NCBI GenBank assembly: GCA_016704535.1 | Contig: JADIZZ010000023.1 | Coordinates: 62,001 to 126,000 of the forward strand | DNA length: 64,000 bases | Source of the DNA: Betaproteobacteria bacterium | Lineage (GTDB): Bacteria > Pseudomonadota > Gammaproteobacteria > Burkholderiales > Burkholderiaceae_C | Direction of reading: 5' to 3' | In this document: positions 45,657-53,568 of the stretch, one piece after another | Layout: each line of letters opens with the position of its first letter | Position numbering within the stretch: the first letter of the stretch is position 1 | Notes under the pieces: generated by a model | What the model was told of the DNA's origin: nothing | The model's database searches: none | Seen by the model: the letters and a program-made list of their open reading frames with translations, nothing else | Made by a program: the position numbers and the translations under genes

Positions 45657-46069
45657 CGTGTCACCCGCTCGTTGTAGAGCAGCGCCTTGCCGATCTCATT
45701 CGGGATGAAGGCTATGGCCTGGCCCGCGGCCGAGAGCACCCAGCCCGCCGTGCTGACCACGGCCACCACGGCGGTTCCGGCGAGCAGCGAGACACCGCCC
45801 ACCGCCACGCCGGCCAGCGTGACGCTGACCCGTGCGCCGTCGCTGGCGCGTTCCAGCACCCACACCGTGCCTTCGGAAGCGGCTTCCACCGCGACGACGG
45901 TGAACACGGCGCCCGCCGACAGCAGCACCGTGGGTGCGGCCACCGAGACCGCGATGGGCAGCATCGACAACGCGCTGGCTTCGGCCGAGGCATTGCGGTG
46001 GGCTTGCGCTGGGGCCAGCGGGCCCAAGCAGGCGGCGGCCATGGCCGTGGCGAGAAGGAGCTTCTTCAT
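45653..46069 (-). CDS. Small secreted protein, partner of DUF2145 copy B
   Basis: A 138-residue protein with a signal peptide (1-24, cleavage after AQAH or AQA) and a hydrophobic, Val/Ala-rich body with two likely membrane-associated stretches (about 40-65 and 92-118). The segments GTVWVLERASDGARVSVTL and AIAFIPNEIGKALL resemble parts of the copy A partner. It overlaps the start of DUF2145 copy B by 4 bases, indicating coupled translation. The ATG at 46069 starts a typical MKKLLLA leader. Confidence 0.65.
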   Translation of the reverse strand: MKKLLLATAMAAACLGPLAPAQAHRNASAEASALSMLPIAVSVAAPTVLLSAGAVFTVVAVEAASEGTVWVLERASDGARVSVTLAGVAVGGVSLLAGTAVVAVVSTAGWVLSAAGQAIAFIPNEIGKALLYNERVTR

Positions 46070-46111
46070 GGCTTGCTTTCGAAGTGAGTGGAGAAAGGGA
46101 CGGCGCAGCAC

Positions 46112-46630
46112 TTACTGCGTCGGCGTGGACGGCGCCAACGCCGCCGATGCATGGCCCTGCGCCCGCGCCTCGGCCAGAGCGGCCTCGTGTGCATCGCGCA
46201 GGGTCTTGGCCAGCGTGAACACGCTGGAGACCAGGAACAGCCAACTCACGGCCAGGAAGGCCTTGTAGGTGGGATTCACCTCCATGCGCCACAGGCCCCA
46301 GGCGGTGAGTGCCATGGCCAGCACGAAGCCGGCCCAGACCACGGTGCCCCACATCGGCGTATCGACGCGATGGCCTTCGTTGTCGCGCACGTACTTGCTG
46401 ACCGCGAAGGCCGACGACAGCGTGAAGAGGTAGCCCATGACCATGAACGCGCGGTCGAGGTCGGCGCCCGGCAGCCAGGCCAGGCCGGTGGCGCAGAGCG
46501 TCACAGCGGTGGCGAAGCTGGCCCAGACCTGGAGCTTCCAGGCCTTGGTGTCGTGGTGGATGGTCTGCATGGCGGAGGTGGCTTTGTTGAACACGGCTGC
46601 ATCGTCCCGATTTCCGACCGAGGTATCCAT
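46112..46630 (-). CDS. YiaA/YiaB family inner membrane protein
   Basis: A 172-residue protein with four helices in two similar pairs (about 33-50, 56-72, 88-105 and 112-132), the YiaA/YiaB two-helix domain repeated. KAWKLQVWASFATAVTL and YKAFLAVSWLFLVSSVFTLAK are the family blocks. Function unknown. It heads the minus-strand run leading into the DUF2145 modules, 42 bases before the copy B partner start, and is divergent from the regulator at 46696. Start uncertain between 46630 and 46570. Confidence 0.7.
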   Translation of the reverse strand: MDTSVGNRDDAAVFNKATSAMQTIHHDTKAWKLQVWASFATAVTLCATGLAWLPGADLDRAFMVMGYLFTLSSAFAVSKYVRDNEGHRVDTPMWGTVVWAGFVLAMALTAWGLWRMEVNPTYKAFLAVSWLFLVSSVFTLAKTLRDAHEAALAEARAQGHASAALAPSTPTQ

Positions 46631-46695
46631 CCCCCTGGGGAGCGTGGCAGGCCTTGACACTTCCGGTATCGTCTGGCGGTACTTTGGATGAACCG

Positions 46696-47436
46696 ATGAG
46701 CAGCAGCCAGGATCTGATCACCGTGCTCAAGGCCGAGCTGCGCCGCGCCGGCCTGACCTATGCCGACGTGGCGCGTGAACTCGGCCTGGCCGAAAGCAGC
46801 GTCAAGCGCCTGTTCTCGAAAGGCGACATGCCGCTGTCGCGCATCGACGAGGTGCTGGCGGTGCTGAAGATGGACTTCGCCGAGCTGGCGCGCGAGGTCG
46901 CCGCGGCCTCGCCGCCGCGGCGCGAGCTGACGCTGGAACAGGAACGCGCCGTCGTCGCCGACCCCAGGCTGCTGCTGGCGGCCATCTGCACGCTGAGCCA
47001 GTGGACGATCGAGCAGATCACCGACACCTACACGCTCAGCAAGCCGCAGGCCGTGGCCTGCCTGCTGGCGCTGGACAAGCTGGGCTTCATCGAGCTGCGC
47101 GCGCAGAACCGCTACCGGCTGAAGATCGACAAGACCTTCCGCTGGCGCCCGGACGGGCCGGTGATGCAGTTCTTCCGCGAACACGCCGTGGCCGACTACT
47201 TCCAGGGCGGCTTCGACGGCAACGGCGAACTGCTGATGCTGGTGCACGGCCAGGTGACGCCGGCGCAGGCCGCGATGTTCAACGAGCGCCTGCAGCGTCT
47301 GGCACAGGACTTCGCACAGCAGCACCTGGCCGGCCACAAGCTGCCGGCGGCCGACAAGCAGGCGTTCACGCTGCTGATCGGCATGCGTTCGTGGCTGTTT
47401 GCGCCCTTCCGCGCCTTGCTGAGGGACACCGCATGA
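46696..47436 (+). CDS. XRE-type helix-turn-helix transcriptional regulator
   Basis: A 246-residue protein with an N-terminal HTH (residues 8-60; TYADVARELGLAESSVKRLFSKG) and a C-terminal helical part that includes a winged-helix-like stretch (LSKPQAVACLLALDKLGFIELRAQNRYRL). A consensus TTGACA lies at 46654-46659, but the possible -10s (GGTACT, TACTTT) are off-spacing. It is divergent from the YiaA-DUF2145 run, which makes that run a reasonable target; this is inference. The stop overlaps the ychJ-like start (ATGA). Confidence 0.75.
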   Translation: MSSSQDLITVLKAELRRAGLTYADVARELGLAESSVKRLFSKGDMPLSRIDEVLAVLKMDFAELAREVAAASPPRRELTLEQERAVVADPRLLLAAICTLSQWTIEQITDTYTLSKPQAVACLLALDKLGFIELRAQNRYRLKIDKTFRWRPDGPVMQFFREHAVADYFQGGFDGNGELLMLVHGQVTPAQAAMFNERLQRLAQDFAQQHLAGHKLPAADKQAFTLLIGMRSWLFAPFRALLRDTA

Positions 47437-47822
47437 ACACCCCCGCCCCATGCCCTTGCGGCAGTGGCCGCACCTACGCCGCCTGTTGCGGCTGCTGGCA
47501 TGCCGGCGAACTGCACCTGCAAGCACCCGACGCCGAAGCGCTGATGCGCTCGCGCTACAGCGCCTACGTGCTGGGCCTGGGCGAATACCTGCGCGACACC
47601 TGGCATGCCTCGACACGCCCGGCCGAGCCCTTCGGCTTCGACCCCGCGCTGCGCTGGCAGGGGCTGGAGGTGCGTCGCCATGCGCAGACCGATGCCGACC
47701 ACGCCGTGGTCGAGTTCGTTGCGCGCAGCAAGCTCGGCGGCCGCGCTCAGCGGCTGCACGAGACGAGCCGCTTCGTGCGCGAGGCCGGGCGCTGGCTTTA
47801 CATCGACGGCGAACTGAAGTGA
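47433..47822 (+). CDS. YchJ family protein (UPF0225)
   Basis: A 129-residue protein with a SEC-C-like zinc motif at the N-terminus (CPCGSGRTYAACC, residues 7-19) and a NTF2-like body (EALMRSRYSAYVLGLGEYLRDTW; EFVARSKLGG). This is the YchJ family, of unknown biochemical role. It overlaps the upstream regulator by 4 bases. It converges on the Asp-box protein gene; the 43-base gap has a GC-rich palindromic stretch but no terminator with a U-tract. Confidence 0.85.
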   Translation: MNTPAPCPCGSGRTYAACCGCWHAGELHLQAPDAEALMRSRYSAYVLGLGEYLRDTWHASTRPAEPFGFDPALRWQGLEVRRHAQTDADHAVVEFVARSKLGGRAQRLHETSRFVREAGRWLYIDGELK

Positions 47823-47865
47823 GCTGACGGCGCGGCGCCGCCTTGCCGCAAGGCCGGCCTGCGCT

Positions 47866-48954
47866 TCAGCCGAAACGCACCGCCGCAATGGGCGGCAGGT
47901 TCAGCGACACCGTCTGCCAGTGGTCGCCGCCGTCGCTGCTGGCCCACAGGCCGCCGGTGGTGCTGCCCATCAGCAGGCTCTGCCCATCGGCCGAGACATC
48001 CAGGCCGTGGCGGTAGACCAGGTCGTAGGCGTCCTTCTGCGGCAGACCGGCACGCAGGGTCTCGAAGCTCTTGCCGCCATCGCGTGTGCGGTTGACGACC
48101 AGCGCGCCGTCCACCGGCACGCGCTTCTCGTCCTTGATGGCGGGCACGAACCAGGCCGTGTCGGCGTCCTGCGGGTGCACGGCGACGGCAAAACCGAAGC
48201 TCGACACCGGCGCATGCACCTGCTGCCAGCTGGCGGCGTTGTCGGTGCTGCGCCAGATGCCGCAATGGTGCTGGCACCACAGCACCTCGGGTGCCGTAGC
48301 GCAGCGCACGATGCGGTGCGGGTCCTGGATGTTGGGGTCGCCGGCCTGCTCGGGCGGCATGAAGTCGGCGCGCATGCCGGTGGCCTGCACCTGCCAGTTC
48401 GCGCCGTCGTCGCGCGTGACCCAGGCGCCGGCGCAACTCAGCCCCACCAGCAGTTCCTGCGGCCGCTGCGGATGCGGGCAGACGGAATGGATGCCGGGCT
48501 CGGGATAGCCGCCGCCGAACCAGCCGGGGCGTTCGGGGCGTTGCCAGAGGGCGTCGACGAGCTGCCAGCTGCTGCCGCAGTCGCTGCTACGGAACAGGCC
48601 GCCCGGGATGGTGCCGGCCCACACCGTGTTGCCATGCCGTTCCAACGCCCACACCAGCACCAGCTTCCAGGCGAAGCCCTTGTCCTCGGGCGGCTGCGGC
48701 GGGTAGGTCGGTGCGGCCACTTCCGTCCACGTGGCGCCGGCATCGTTGCTGCGGTGCAGGTGCACGCCGAAGTGACCCAGGTTCAGTGCGGCGAGCATGC
48801 AGCCTTGTTCGTCGGGCGGCAGCAGCATCGTCACCGGCTCGCCGAGAAAACTCACGCGGGCGATGCGCCAGGCAGCGCTGTGCCGATCGTCGCGCTGCAC
48901 TTCGAACAGGCCTTTTCGTGTGGCCACCCAGGCGCGTGTGTCCATGGTCTTCAT
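47866..48954 (-). CDS. Asp-box (BNR) beta-propeller protein, sialidase-like fold
   Basis: A 362-residue protein with at least five Asp-box repeats (S-x-D-x-G-x-x-W type): SNDAGATW, SSDCGSSW, TRDDGANW, STDNAASW and SSDGGDHW, about 40-60 residues apart, giving a beta-propeller. It has no signal peptide, unlike true sialidases, and lacks an evident catalytic Arg triad, so it is probably cytoplasmic and not a neuraminidase. It overlaps the MoaD-like gene by 4 bases (ATGA), so the two are co-translated and probably act together. The function of this pair is not known to me. Confidence 0.75.
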   Translation of the reverse strand: MKTMDTRAWVATRKGLFEVQRDDRHSAAWRIARVSFLGEPVTMLLPPDEQGCMLAALNLGHFGVHLHRSNDAGATWTEVAAPTYPPQPPEDKGFAWKLVLVWALERHGNTVWAGTIPGGLFRSSDCGSSWQLVDALWQRPERPGWFGGGYPEPGIHSVCPHPQRPQELLVGLSCAGAWVTRDDGANWQVQATGMRADFMPPEQAGDPNIQDPHRIVRCATAPEVLWCQHHCGIWRSTDNAASWQQVHAPVSSFGFAVAVHPQDADTAWFVPAIKDEKRVPVDGALVVNRTRDGGKSFETLRAGLPQKDAYDLVYRHGLDVSADGQSLLMGSTTGGLWASSDGGDHWQTVSLNLPPIAAVRFG

Positions 48955-49220
48955 CCTCCTGACAGGGCCTGCAGCACGTGCACCGTGCTGCCGGGCAACA
49001 AGGGGTCGGCCAGCGCCTGCCGGTCGGTGCAGCGACGGCCGTCGACGAAGGCCACGACGTTGACGCGCAGGTGGCCCTGGTCGTCGAGCACGTAGCCGCG
49101 CAGTTGCGGGTTGCAGGCGAAGGCGTCTTCCAGCGCGCCACGCAGCGTGGCCGCGGTGCTCTCGACCTCGGGCGTGGGCGTGAAGCGCCGCAGCTGCGGC
49201 GTGAATCTGATGCGGGCCAT
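48951..49220 (-). CDS. MoaD/ThiS-like ubiquitin-fold protein
   Basis: An 89-residue beta-grasp protein ending in an exposed Gly-Gly (QALSGG), as needed for adenylation and thiocarboxylation. GYVLDDQGHLRVNVVAFVDGR is the central conserved hairpin. No adenylating enzyme (MoeB/ThiF), moaE or thiG is adjacent, so the sulfur- or ligation-related partner is unclear. It is translationally coupled to the Asp-box protein downstream. Confidence 0.78.
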   Translation of the reverse strand: MARIRFTPQLRRFTPTPEVESTAATLRGALEDAFACNPQLRGYVLDDQGHLRVNVVAFVDGRRCTDRQALADPLLPGSTVHVLQALSGG

Positions 49221-49320
49221 CGGGGCGCGATGATGCGACGTCGCGGCGCGTGCGTCACGCGGGTTTTGCCGTGGCGCCGGCATGCAAGGCGACAATCCGC
49301 GCCCGCTCCCCCACCTGCCC

Positions 49321-50208
49321 ATGCACACCGGCCTTGCCTACGCCCTGCTCGCTTTCGGCAGCTGGGGCTTGTTCCCGCTCTACTTCGCCCTCATCGCCAC
49401 GGTGCCGCCGCTGGAGGTGGTGCTGCACCGCTCGGTGTGGTCGCTGGTGCTCGTGCTGGGCGTGCTGGCCTGGCAGCAGCGCTGGGCCTGGCTGGGCGAG
49501 ACGCTGCGCCAGCCGAAGCGCGTGGCGCTGTTCGCCGCCAGCGCACTGCTGCTGGCCTGCAACTGGCTGGTCTACGTGATGGCGGTGCAGACCGGCCATG
49601 TCGCCGAGGCCAGCCTGGGCTATTTCATCAACCCGCTGGTCAACGTGCTGCTGGGTGTGCTGGTGCTGCATGAACGGCTGCGGCCGCTGCAGTGGCTGGC
49701 CGTGGCGGTGGCCGCGGCCGGCGTGCTGTGGCTCACCTGGCAAGGCGGCCGGCTGCCGTGGATCGCGCTGGTGCTGGCGGGCAGCTTCGGTCTCTACGGG
49801 CTGATACGCAAGACCGCGCCGCTGGGCGCGCTGGAGGGCCTGGCGCTCGAAAACCTGCTGCTCGCCCCGCTGGCCGTGCCGGCGCTGCTGTGGTGGTCGT
49901 TCGCGCACGACGGCGTGCTGGTGGCCGGGCCGGCGTCGCAGATCGGTTGGCTGCTGCTGTCGGGACCGCTGACGGCGCTGCCGCTGCTGTGGTTTGCCGG
50001 CGCGGCGCGGCGGCTCAAGCTGTCTACGCTGGGCCTGGTGCAGTACCTCGGGCCGACGCTGCAACTGATGCTGGCCGTGTGGGTCTTTCACGAGCCCTTC
50101 GACACCATGCGCCTGGTTGGCTTCGTGATGATCTGGTCGGCTCTGGCGCTGGTCAGCGCCGACGCGCTGGGCTGGCGCCCCGGCGCCGGCCGTACCGGGG
50201 CCGTCTGA
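49321..50208 (+). CDS. rarD: RarD-type EamA/DMT family transporter
   Basis: A 295-residue, ten-helix transporter of the drug/metabolite superfamily. GLAYALLAFGSWGLFPLYFA at the start and VVLHRSVWSLVLVL near 36 are signatures of RarD. SLGYFINPLVNVLLGVLVL (about 97-115) and the equivalent LVQYLGPTLQLMLAVWVF in the second half show the internal repeat. Substrate unknown. It starts 100 bases after the divergent MoaD-like gene and ends 3 bases from the convergent eda stop. Confidence 0.85.
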   Translation: MHTGLAYALLAFGSWGLFPLYFALIATVPPLEVVLHRSVWSLVLVLGVLAWQQRWAWLGETLRQPKRVALFAASALLLACNWLVYVMAVQTGHVAEASLGYFINPLVNVLLGVLVLHERLRPLQWLAVAVAAAGVLWLTWQGGRLPWIALVLAGSFGLYGLIRKTAPLGALEGLALENLLLAPLAVPALLWWSFAHDGVLVAGPASQIGWLLLSGPLTALPLLWFAGAARRLKLSTLGLVQYLGPTLQLMLAVWVFHEPFDTMRLVGFVMIWSALALVSADALGWRPGAGRTGAV

Positions 50209-50211
50209 ACT

Positions 50212-50835
50212 TCAGTGGCGCAGCGTGCTGGCGGCGCGGGCCAGCGTGGTGATGCGGCCCCAGTCACCCGCGTCCACAGCGTCCTGCGGCGTCAGCCAGG
50301 AACCACCGCAGACTTTCACGTTCGGCAGGGCCAGGAACTGCGGCGCCGTCTCCACCGTGATGCCGCCCGTGGGGCAGAAGGCGATGTCCGGGTAGGGCCC
50401 AGCCAGCGCTTTCAGCATCGGGATGCCACCGGCCGCCGTGGCCGGGAAGAACTTCAGGAAGTTGAGGCCGTCTTCCATCGCCGCCATCACCTCGCCGGCG
50501 GTGGCTACGCCGGGCAGCAGCGGCAGGCCCGCCTCGCGGCAGGCCGCGCCCACCGCGACGGTGTAGCCGGGGCTGACACCGAAGCGGCTGCCGGCGCTCT
50601 TCGCGGCGCGTGCATCGGCGGCGCTGCGGATGGTGCCGGCGCCGACCACGGCCTCGGGCACCTCGCGGGCAATGGCCTCGATGCAGGCCAGGCCCACCGG
50701 GGTGCGCAGCGTCACTTCCAGCACGCGCACGCCGCCGGCCACCAGCGCACGCGCCATCGGCACGGCGTCGGCCAAGCGCTGCAACACGATGACGGGGATG
50801 ACGGGGCCGTAGCCAGCGAGTTCGAGCATGTTCAT
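50212..50835 (-). CDS. eda: 2-keto-3-deoxy-6-phosphogluconate aldolase
   Basis: A 207-residue class I aldolase of the Entner-Doudoroff pathway, splitting KDPG into pyruvate and glyceraldehyde 3-phosphate. The Schiff-base Lys128 is in LNFLKFFPA, the catalytic Glu40 in VLEVTLRTP and Arg44 beside it. GATIR-like VGAGTIRSAADA and CPTGGI complete the site. It follows edd by 56 bases on the same strand. Confidence 0.95.
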   Translation of the reverse strand: MNMLELAGYGPVIPVIVLQRLADAVPMARALVAGGVRVLEVTLRTPVGLACIEAIAREVPEAVVGAGTIRSAADARAAKSAGSRFGVSPGYTVAVGAACREAGLPLLPGVATAGEVMAAMEDGLNFLKFFPATAAGGIPMLKALAGPYPDIAFCPTGGITVETAPQFLALPNVKVCGGSWLTPQDAVDAGDWGRITTLARAASTLRH

Positions 50836-50891
50836 CGGCAATGCTGCCTTTCGAAGTGAGTGCGGAGTGGCGGCGGGCGTCGGCGCCCGCC

Positions 50892-52742
50892 TCAGAGCCA
50901 GGAGACCGCGCCTTCCTCGGCGGTCTTGACGTTGCGGCGCAGGCCGGCGAAGAGTTCGCGCCCCAGGTCGTGGCCGTTGACCTCGGCCTGCGCCGGGTCG
51001 ATGGACGCGTGCGGCCGCGCCGCCCACTCGGCTTCAGGCACCAGCGCGGCCAACGTGCCGGCGTCGGCGTCGACGCGCACGATGTCGCCATCGAGCAGCC
51101 TGCCCAGCGGCCCGCCGGCCAGCGCCTCGGGGCTGACGTGGATGGCGGCGGGCACCTTGCCGCTGGCGCCGCTCATGCGGCCGTCGGTGACCAGCGCCAC
51201 CTTGTAGCCCTTGCCCTGCAGCACCGCCAGCGGCGGCGTCAGCTTGTGCAGTTCGGGCATGCCGTTGGCCTGCGGGCCCTGGAAGCGCACCACCACCACC
51301 ACGTCGCGGTCGAGCTCACCGGCCTCGAAAGCCGTGTGCAGACCTTCCTGCGTGGTGAAGATGCGCGCAGGGGCCTCGATCACGTGGCGGTCGGCCGGCA
51401 CGGCCGAGGTCTTGATGACCGCCCGGCCCAGGTTGCCCTGCAGCAGCTTGAGGCCGCCGGTTTCGGAAAAGGGCTTCGCGGCCGGCCGCAGCACGCCCGA
51501 GTCGCCACTGTCAGCCGGCAGCGGACGCCAGCCCAGCCGGCCGGCGTCGACCGAGGGCAGTTCGGTGTAGGCCGCGATGCCGCGCGCGCTGACGGTGGCC
51601 ACGTCGGCGTGCAGACGACCGCTGGCCAGCAGTTCACGCAGCACGTAGCCGGGGCCGCCGGCGGCCTGGAACTGGTTCACGTCGGCGCTGCCATTGGGGT
51701 AGACGCGGGCCAGCAGCGGCACCACGGCCGAGAGCTCGGCAAAGTCGGTCCAGTCGATGACGATGCCCGCGGCACGCGCCACCGCCACCCAGTGGATGAG
51801 GTGGTTGGTGCTGCCGCCGGTGGCCAGCAGCGCGACCATCGCGTTGACGATCACGCGTTCGTCCACCAGCCGGCCGATGGGCGTGTAGCGCGCCGCGCCC
51901 GCCAGGCCTTCGGGGCGGCGTGCGCTGATGTCGAGCACGGTGTTGACGGCCTCGCGCGTGAGCGCCTCGCGCAGCCCGGCGTGCGGGTGCACGAAGGCCG
52001 CGCCGGGCACGTGCAGGCCCATCGCTTCCAGCAGCATCTGGTTGCTGTTGGCGGTGCCGTAGAAGGTACAGGTGCCGGGGCCATGGTAGGCGGCGCTTTC
52101 GGCTTCCAACAACTCGGCGCGGCCCACCAGGCCCTGCGCGGCCTGCTCGCGCACCCTGGCCTTGTCGTTGTTGCTCAGGCCGCTGCTCATGGGCCCCGCG
52201 GGCACGAAGACGCAGGGCAGGTGGCCGAAGTGCAGCGCGCCGATCAGCAGCCCCGGCACGATCTTGTCGCACACGCCCAGCAGCAGCACGGCGTCGAAGA
52301 CGTCGTGCGTCAGCGAGACGGCGGTGGCCATGGCGATGGTGTCGCGGCTGAACAGGCTGAGCTCCATGCCCGGCTGGCCCTGGGTGACGCCGTCGCACAT
52401 CGCGGGCACGCCGCCGGCCACCTGCACGGTGGCGCCCAGGCTGCGCGCCTGCTCGCGGATCAACGCCGGGTAGCCTTCATACGGCTGGTGCGCCGAGAGC
52501 ATGTCGTTGTAGGCGGTGACGACGCCGATGTGCGGCGCCTTCTGCGCCACCACGCGCAGTTTGTCATTGGCCGGCAGGGCCGCGAAGGCGTGCGCGACGT
52601 TGGCGCAGCCCATGCGGTCGGCGCCCGGCTTGCGCTGGGCCAGGCGGTCGATGCGCGCCAGGTAGGCGCCACGTGTGCGAGCGCTGCGTTCGGCGATGCG
52701 GCGGGTGACGGCTGTGAGGACGGGGTGCAGCGCAGTGGTCAT
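50892..52742 (-). CDS. edd: 6-phosphogluconate dehydratase
   Basis: A 616-residue iron-sulfur dehydratase (IlvD/Edd family) forming KDPG from 6-phosphogluconate. GGVPAMCDGVTQGQPGMELS and VCDKIVPGLLIGALHFGHLP contain two of the cluster cysteines; GTCTFYGTANSNQM contains another. Length is standard. I chose ATG 52742, which has AAAGG 5 bases upstream; an in-frame ATG at 52769 would run into the palindromic operator region. edd-eda is a two-gene operon. Confidence 0.95.
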   Translation of the reverse strand: MTTALHPVLTAVTRRIAERSARTRGAYLARIDRLAQRKPGADRMGCANVAHAFAALPANDKLRVVAQKAPHIGVVTAYNDMLSAHQPYEGYPALIREQARSLGATVQVAGGVPAMCDGVTQGQPGMELSLFSRDTIAMATAVSLTHDVFDAVLLLGVCDKIVPGLLIGALHFGHLPCVFVPAGPMSSGLSNNDKARVREQAAQGLVGRAELLEAESAAYHGPGTCTFYGTANSNQMLLEAMGLHVPGAAFVHPHAGLREALTREAVNTVLDISARRPEGLAGAARYTPIGRLVDERVIVNAMVALLATGGSTNHLIHWVAVARAAGIVIDWTDFAELSAVVPLLARVYPNGSADVNQFQAAGGPGYVLRELLASGRLHADVATVSARGIAAYTELPSVDAGRLGWRPLPADSGDSGVLRPAAKPFSETGGLKLLQGNLGRAVIKTSAVPADRHVIEAPARIFTTQEGLHTAFEAGELDRDVVVVVRFQGPQANGMPELHKLTPPLAVLQGKGYKVALVTDGRMSGASGKVPAAIHVSPEALAGGPLGRLLDGDIVRVDADAGTLAALVPEAEWAARPHASIDPAQAEVNGHDLGRELFAGLRRNVKTAEEGAVSWL

Positions 52743-52774
52743 GGCGGCCTTTGTAACCAGCAACCTCATTATTG

Positions 52775-52789
52775 AGTAACTGAGTTACA
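52775..52789. promoter_or_regulatory. Candidate HexR operator upstream of edd
   Basis: GTAACT-G-AGTTAC (52776-52788) is a perfect inverted repeat 33 bases before the edd ATG; with flanks it reads AGTAACTGAGTTACA, close to the TGTAAT-N3-ATTACA type of HexR, the KDPG-sensing regulator of edd in proteobacteria. Assignment to HexR is inference; the inverted repeat itself is seen directly. Confidence 0.4.
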
Positions 52790-52808
52790 TCGTCAACGCC
52801 ACGCTGTC

Positions 52809-53408
52809 CTAGCCCGCGGGCTGCTCTGAGGCCTTGCGCATCGTCTCCAGGTCGGTGGGGGTGTCGACGCCGAGCAGCACGCCGCCGTCGACCACTTCCA
52901 TGCCGTGCGCCGGATAACGCAGCATCAGCCGGCGCGGACTGTCGTCACCATTGAGCTGGATGAGCTCCGAGTAGAGCTCGGCCGCAAAGGCCACCGGGTG
53001 CCCGGCACGCCCGCGATGCTGGGCGTAGGCGACCGCGTGCTGGCCGAGCGCACCAGCGACAGCGAGCAGCGTGGCGGGTTGCACCAGCGGCATGTCGCCG
53101 GGCAACACCAGCCAGCCGGAGGCGCCTGAACGCTCGCTCACGCCGGCGGCGATGGACGCCCCCATGCCACGCGCGGCCTCGGCCCCGTCGAGCACGACGA
53201 TGTCGCGTTTGGCCAGCAGTTCGCCGGCCAGGGGGGCCAGCGCGGCCGTCGTCACCACCACCACGGGCAGCTGCGAGGCGATGGCATGACGCAGCGTGGC
53301 GCCGAGCACGGTGCTGCCGTCGAAGGGCTGTTCCAGCTTGTTCAGCGGCCCGCCAAAGCGGCGGCCCGGGCCGGCAGCCGGCACGACGATGGTGGGACGA
53401 AAGCGCAT
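52809..53408 (-). CDS. MobA-like nucleotidyltransferase
   Basis: A 199-residue NTP-transferase. The nucleotide loop is VPAAGPGRRFGGPLNKL near residue 6, with conserved Lys in NKL, and the metal-binding Asp is in VLPGDMPLV. Such proteins include molybdopterin cytidylyl- and guanylyl-transferases (MocA, MobA) and related nucleotidyltransferases. No xdh or molybdoenzyme gene is near, so the substrate is open. It lies upstream-divergent from pdxH, sharing a 160-base region with it. Confidence 0.75.
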   Translation of the reverse strand: MRFRPTIVVPAAGPGRRFGGPLNKLEQPFDGSTVLGATLRHAIASQLPVVVVTTAALAPLAGELLAKRDIVVLDGAEAARGMGASIAAGVSERSGASGWLVLPGDMPLVQPATLLAVAGALGQHAVAYAQHRGRAGHPVAFAAELYSELIQLNGDDSPRRLMLRYPAHGMEVVDGGVLLGVDTPTDLETMRKASEQPAG

Positions 53409-53556
53409 TCTTGTTCTGAGGCCGCCCTGTCGAACCAGGTGCGCGCGGCCTCCTCCTTGGTGTCGAGAATGGCGCCCTGCCCTCGCGGCTTGAAGTGGGA
53501 CGTTCACTTACGGCGTTATACCTACGGGATGCACCGGAGCCACCCCTGCCGCTTCC

Positions 53557-53568
53557 TATACTGGGCAC
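53557..53568 (+). promoter_or_regulatory. Candidate leaderless promoter of pdxH
   Basis: TATACT, a good -10, is followed by exactly 6 bases (GGGCAC) and the ATG. No Shine-Dalgarno or -35 is visible. This is the best of the TANNNT-N6-start cases in the window. Confidence 0.5.

Noticed and set aside
46654..46685. Consensus TTGACA upstream of the XRE-type regulator
   Set aside because: The possible -10 hexamers are at 18 or 20 bases and match poorly, so I did not call a promoter.
47866..48954. Calling the Asp-box protein a sialidase
   Set aside because: Asp boxes only show a beta-propeller. There is no signal peptide or clear catalytic arginine set, and the MoaD partner points elsewhere.
46076..50862. 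15-base repeat CTTTCGAAGTGAGTG at 46076-46090 and 50848-50862, each just upstream of a minus-strand start
   Set aside because: One pair of 15-mers is within what chance or shared leader composition could give in 64 kb, and no third copy was noticed. Only a genome-wide count would rescue it.
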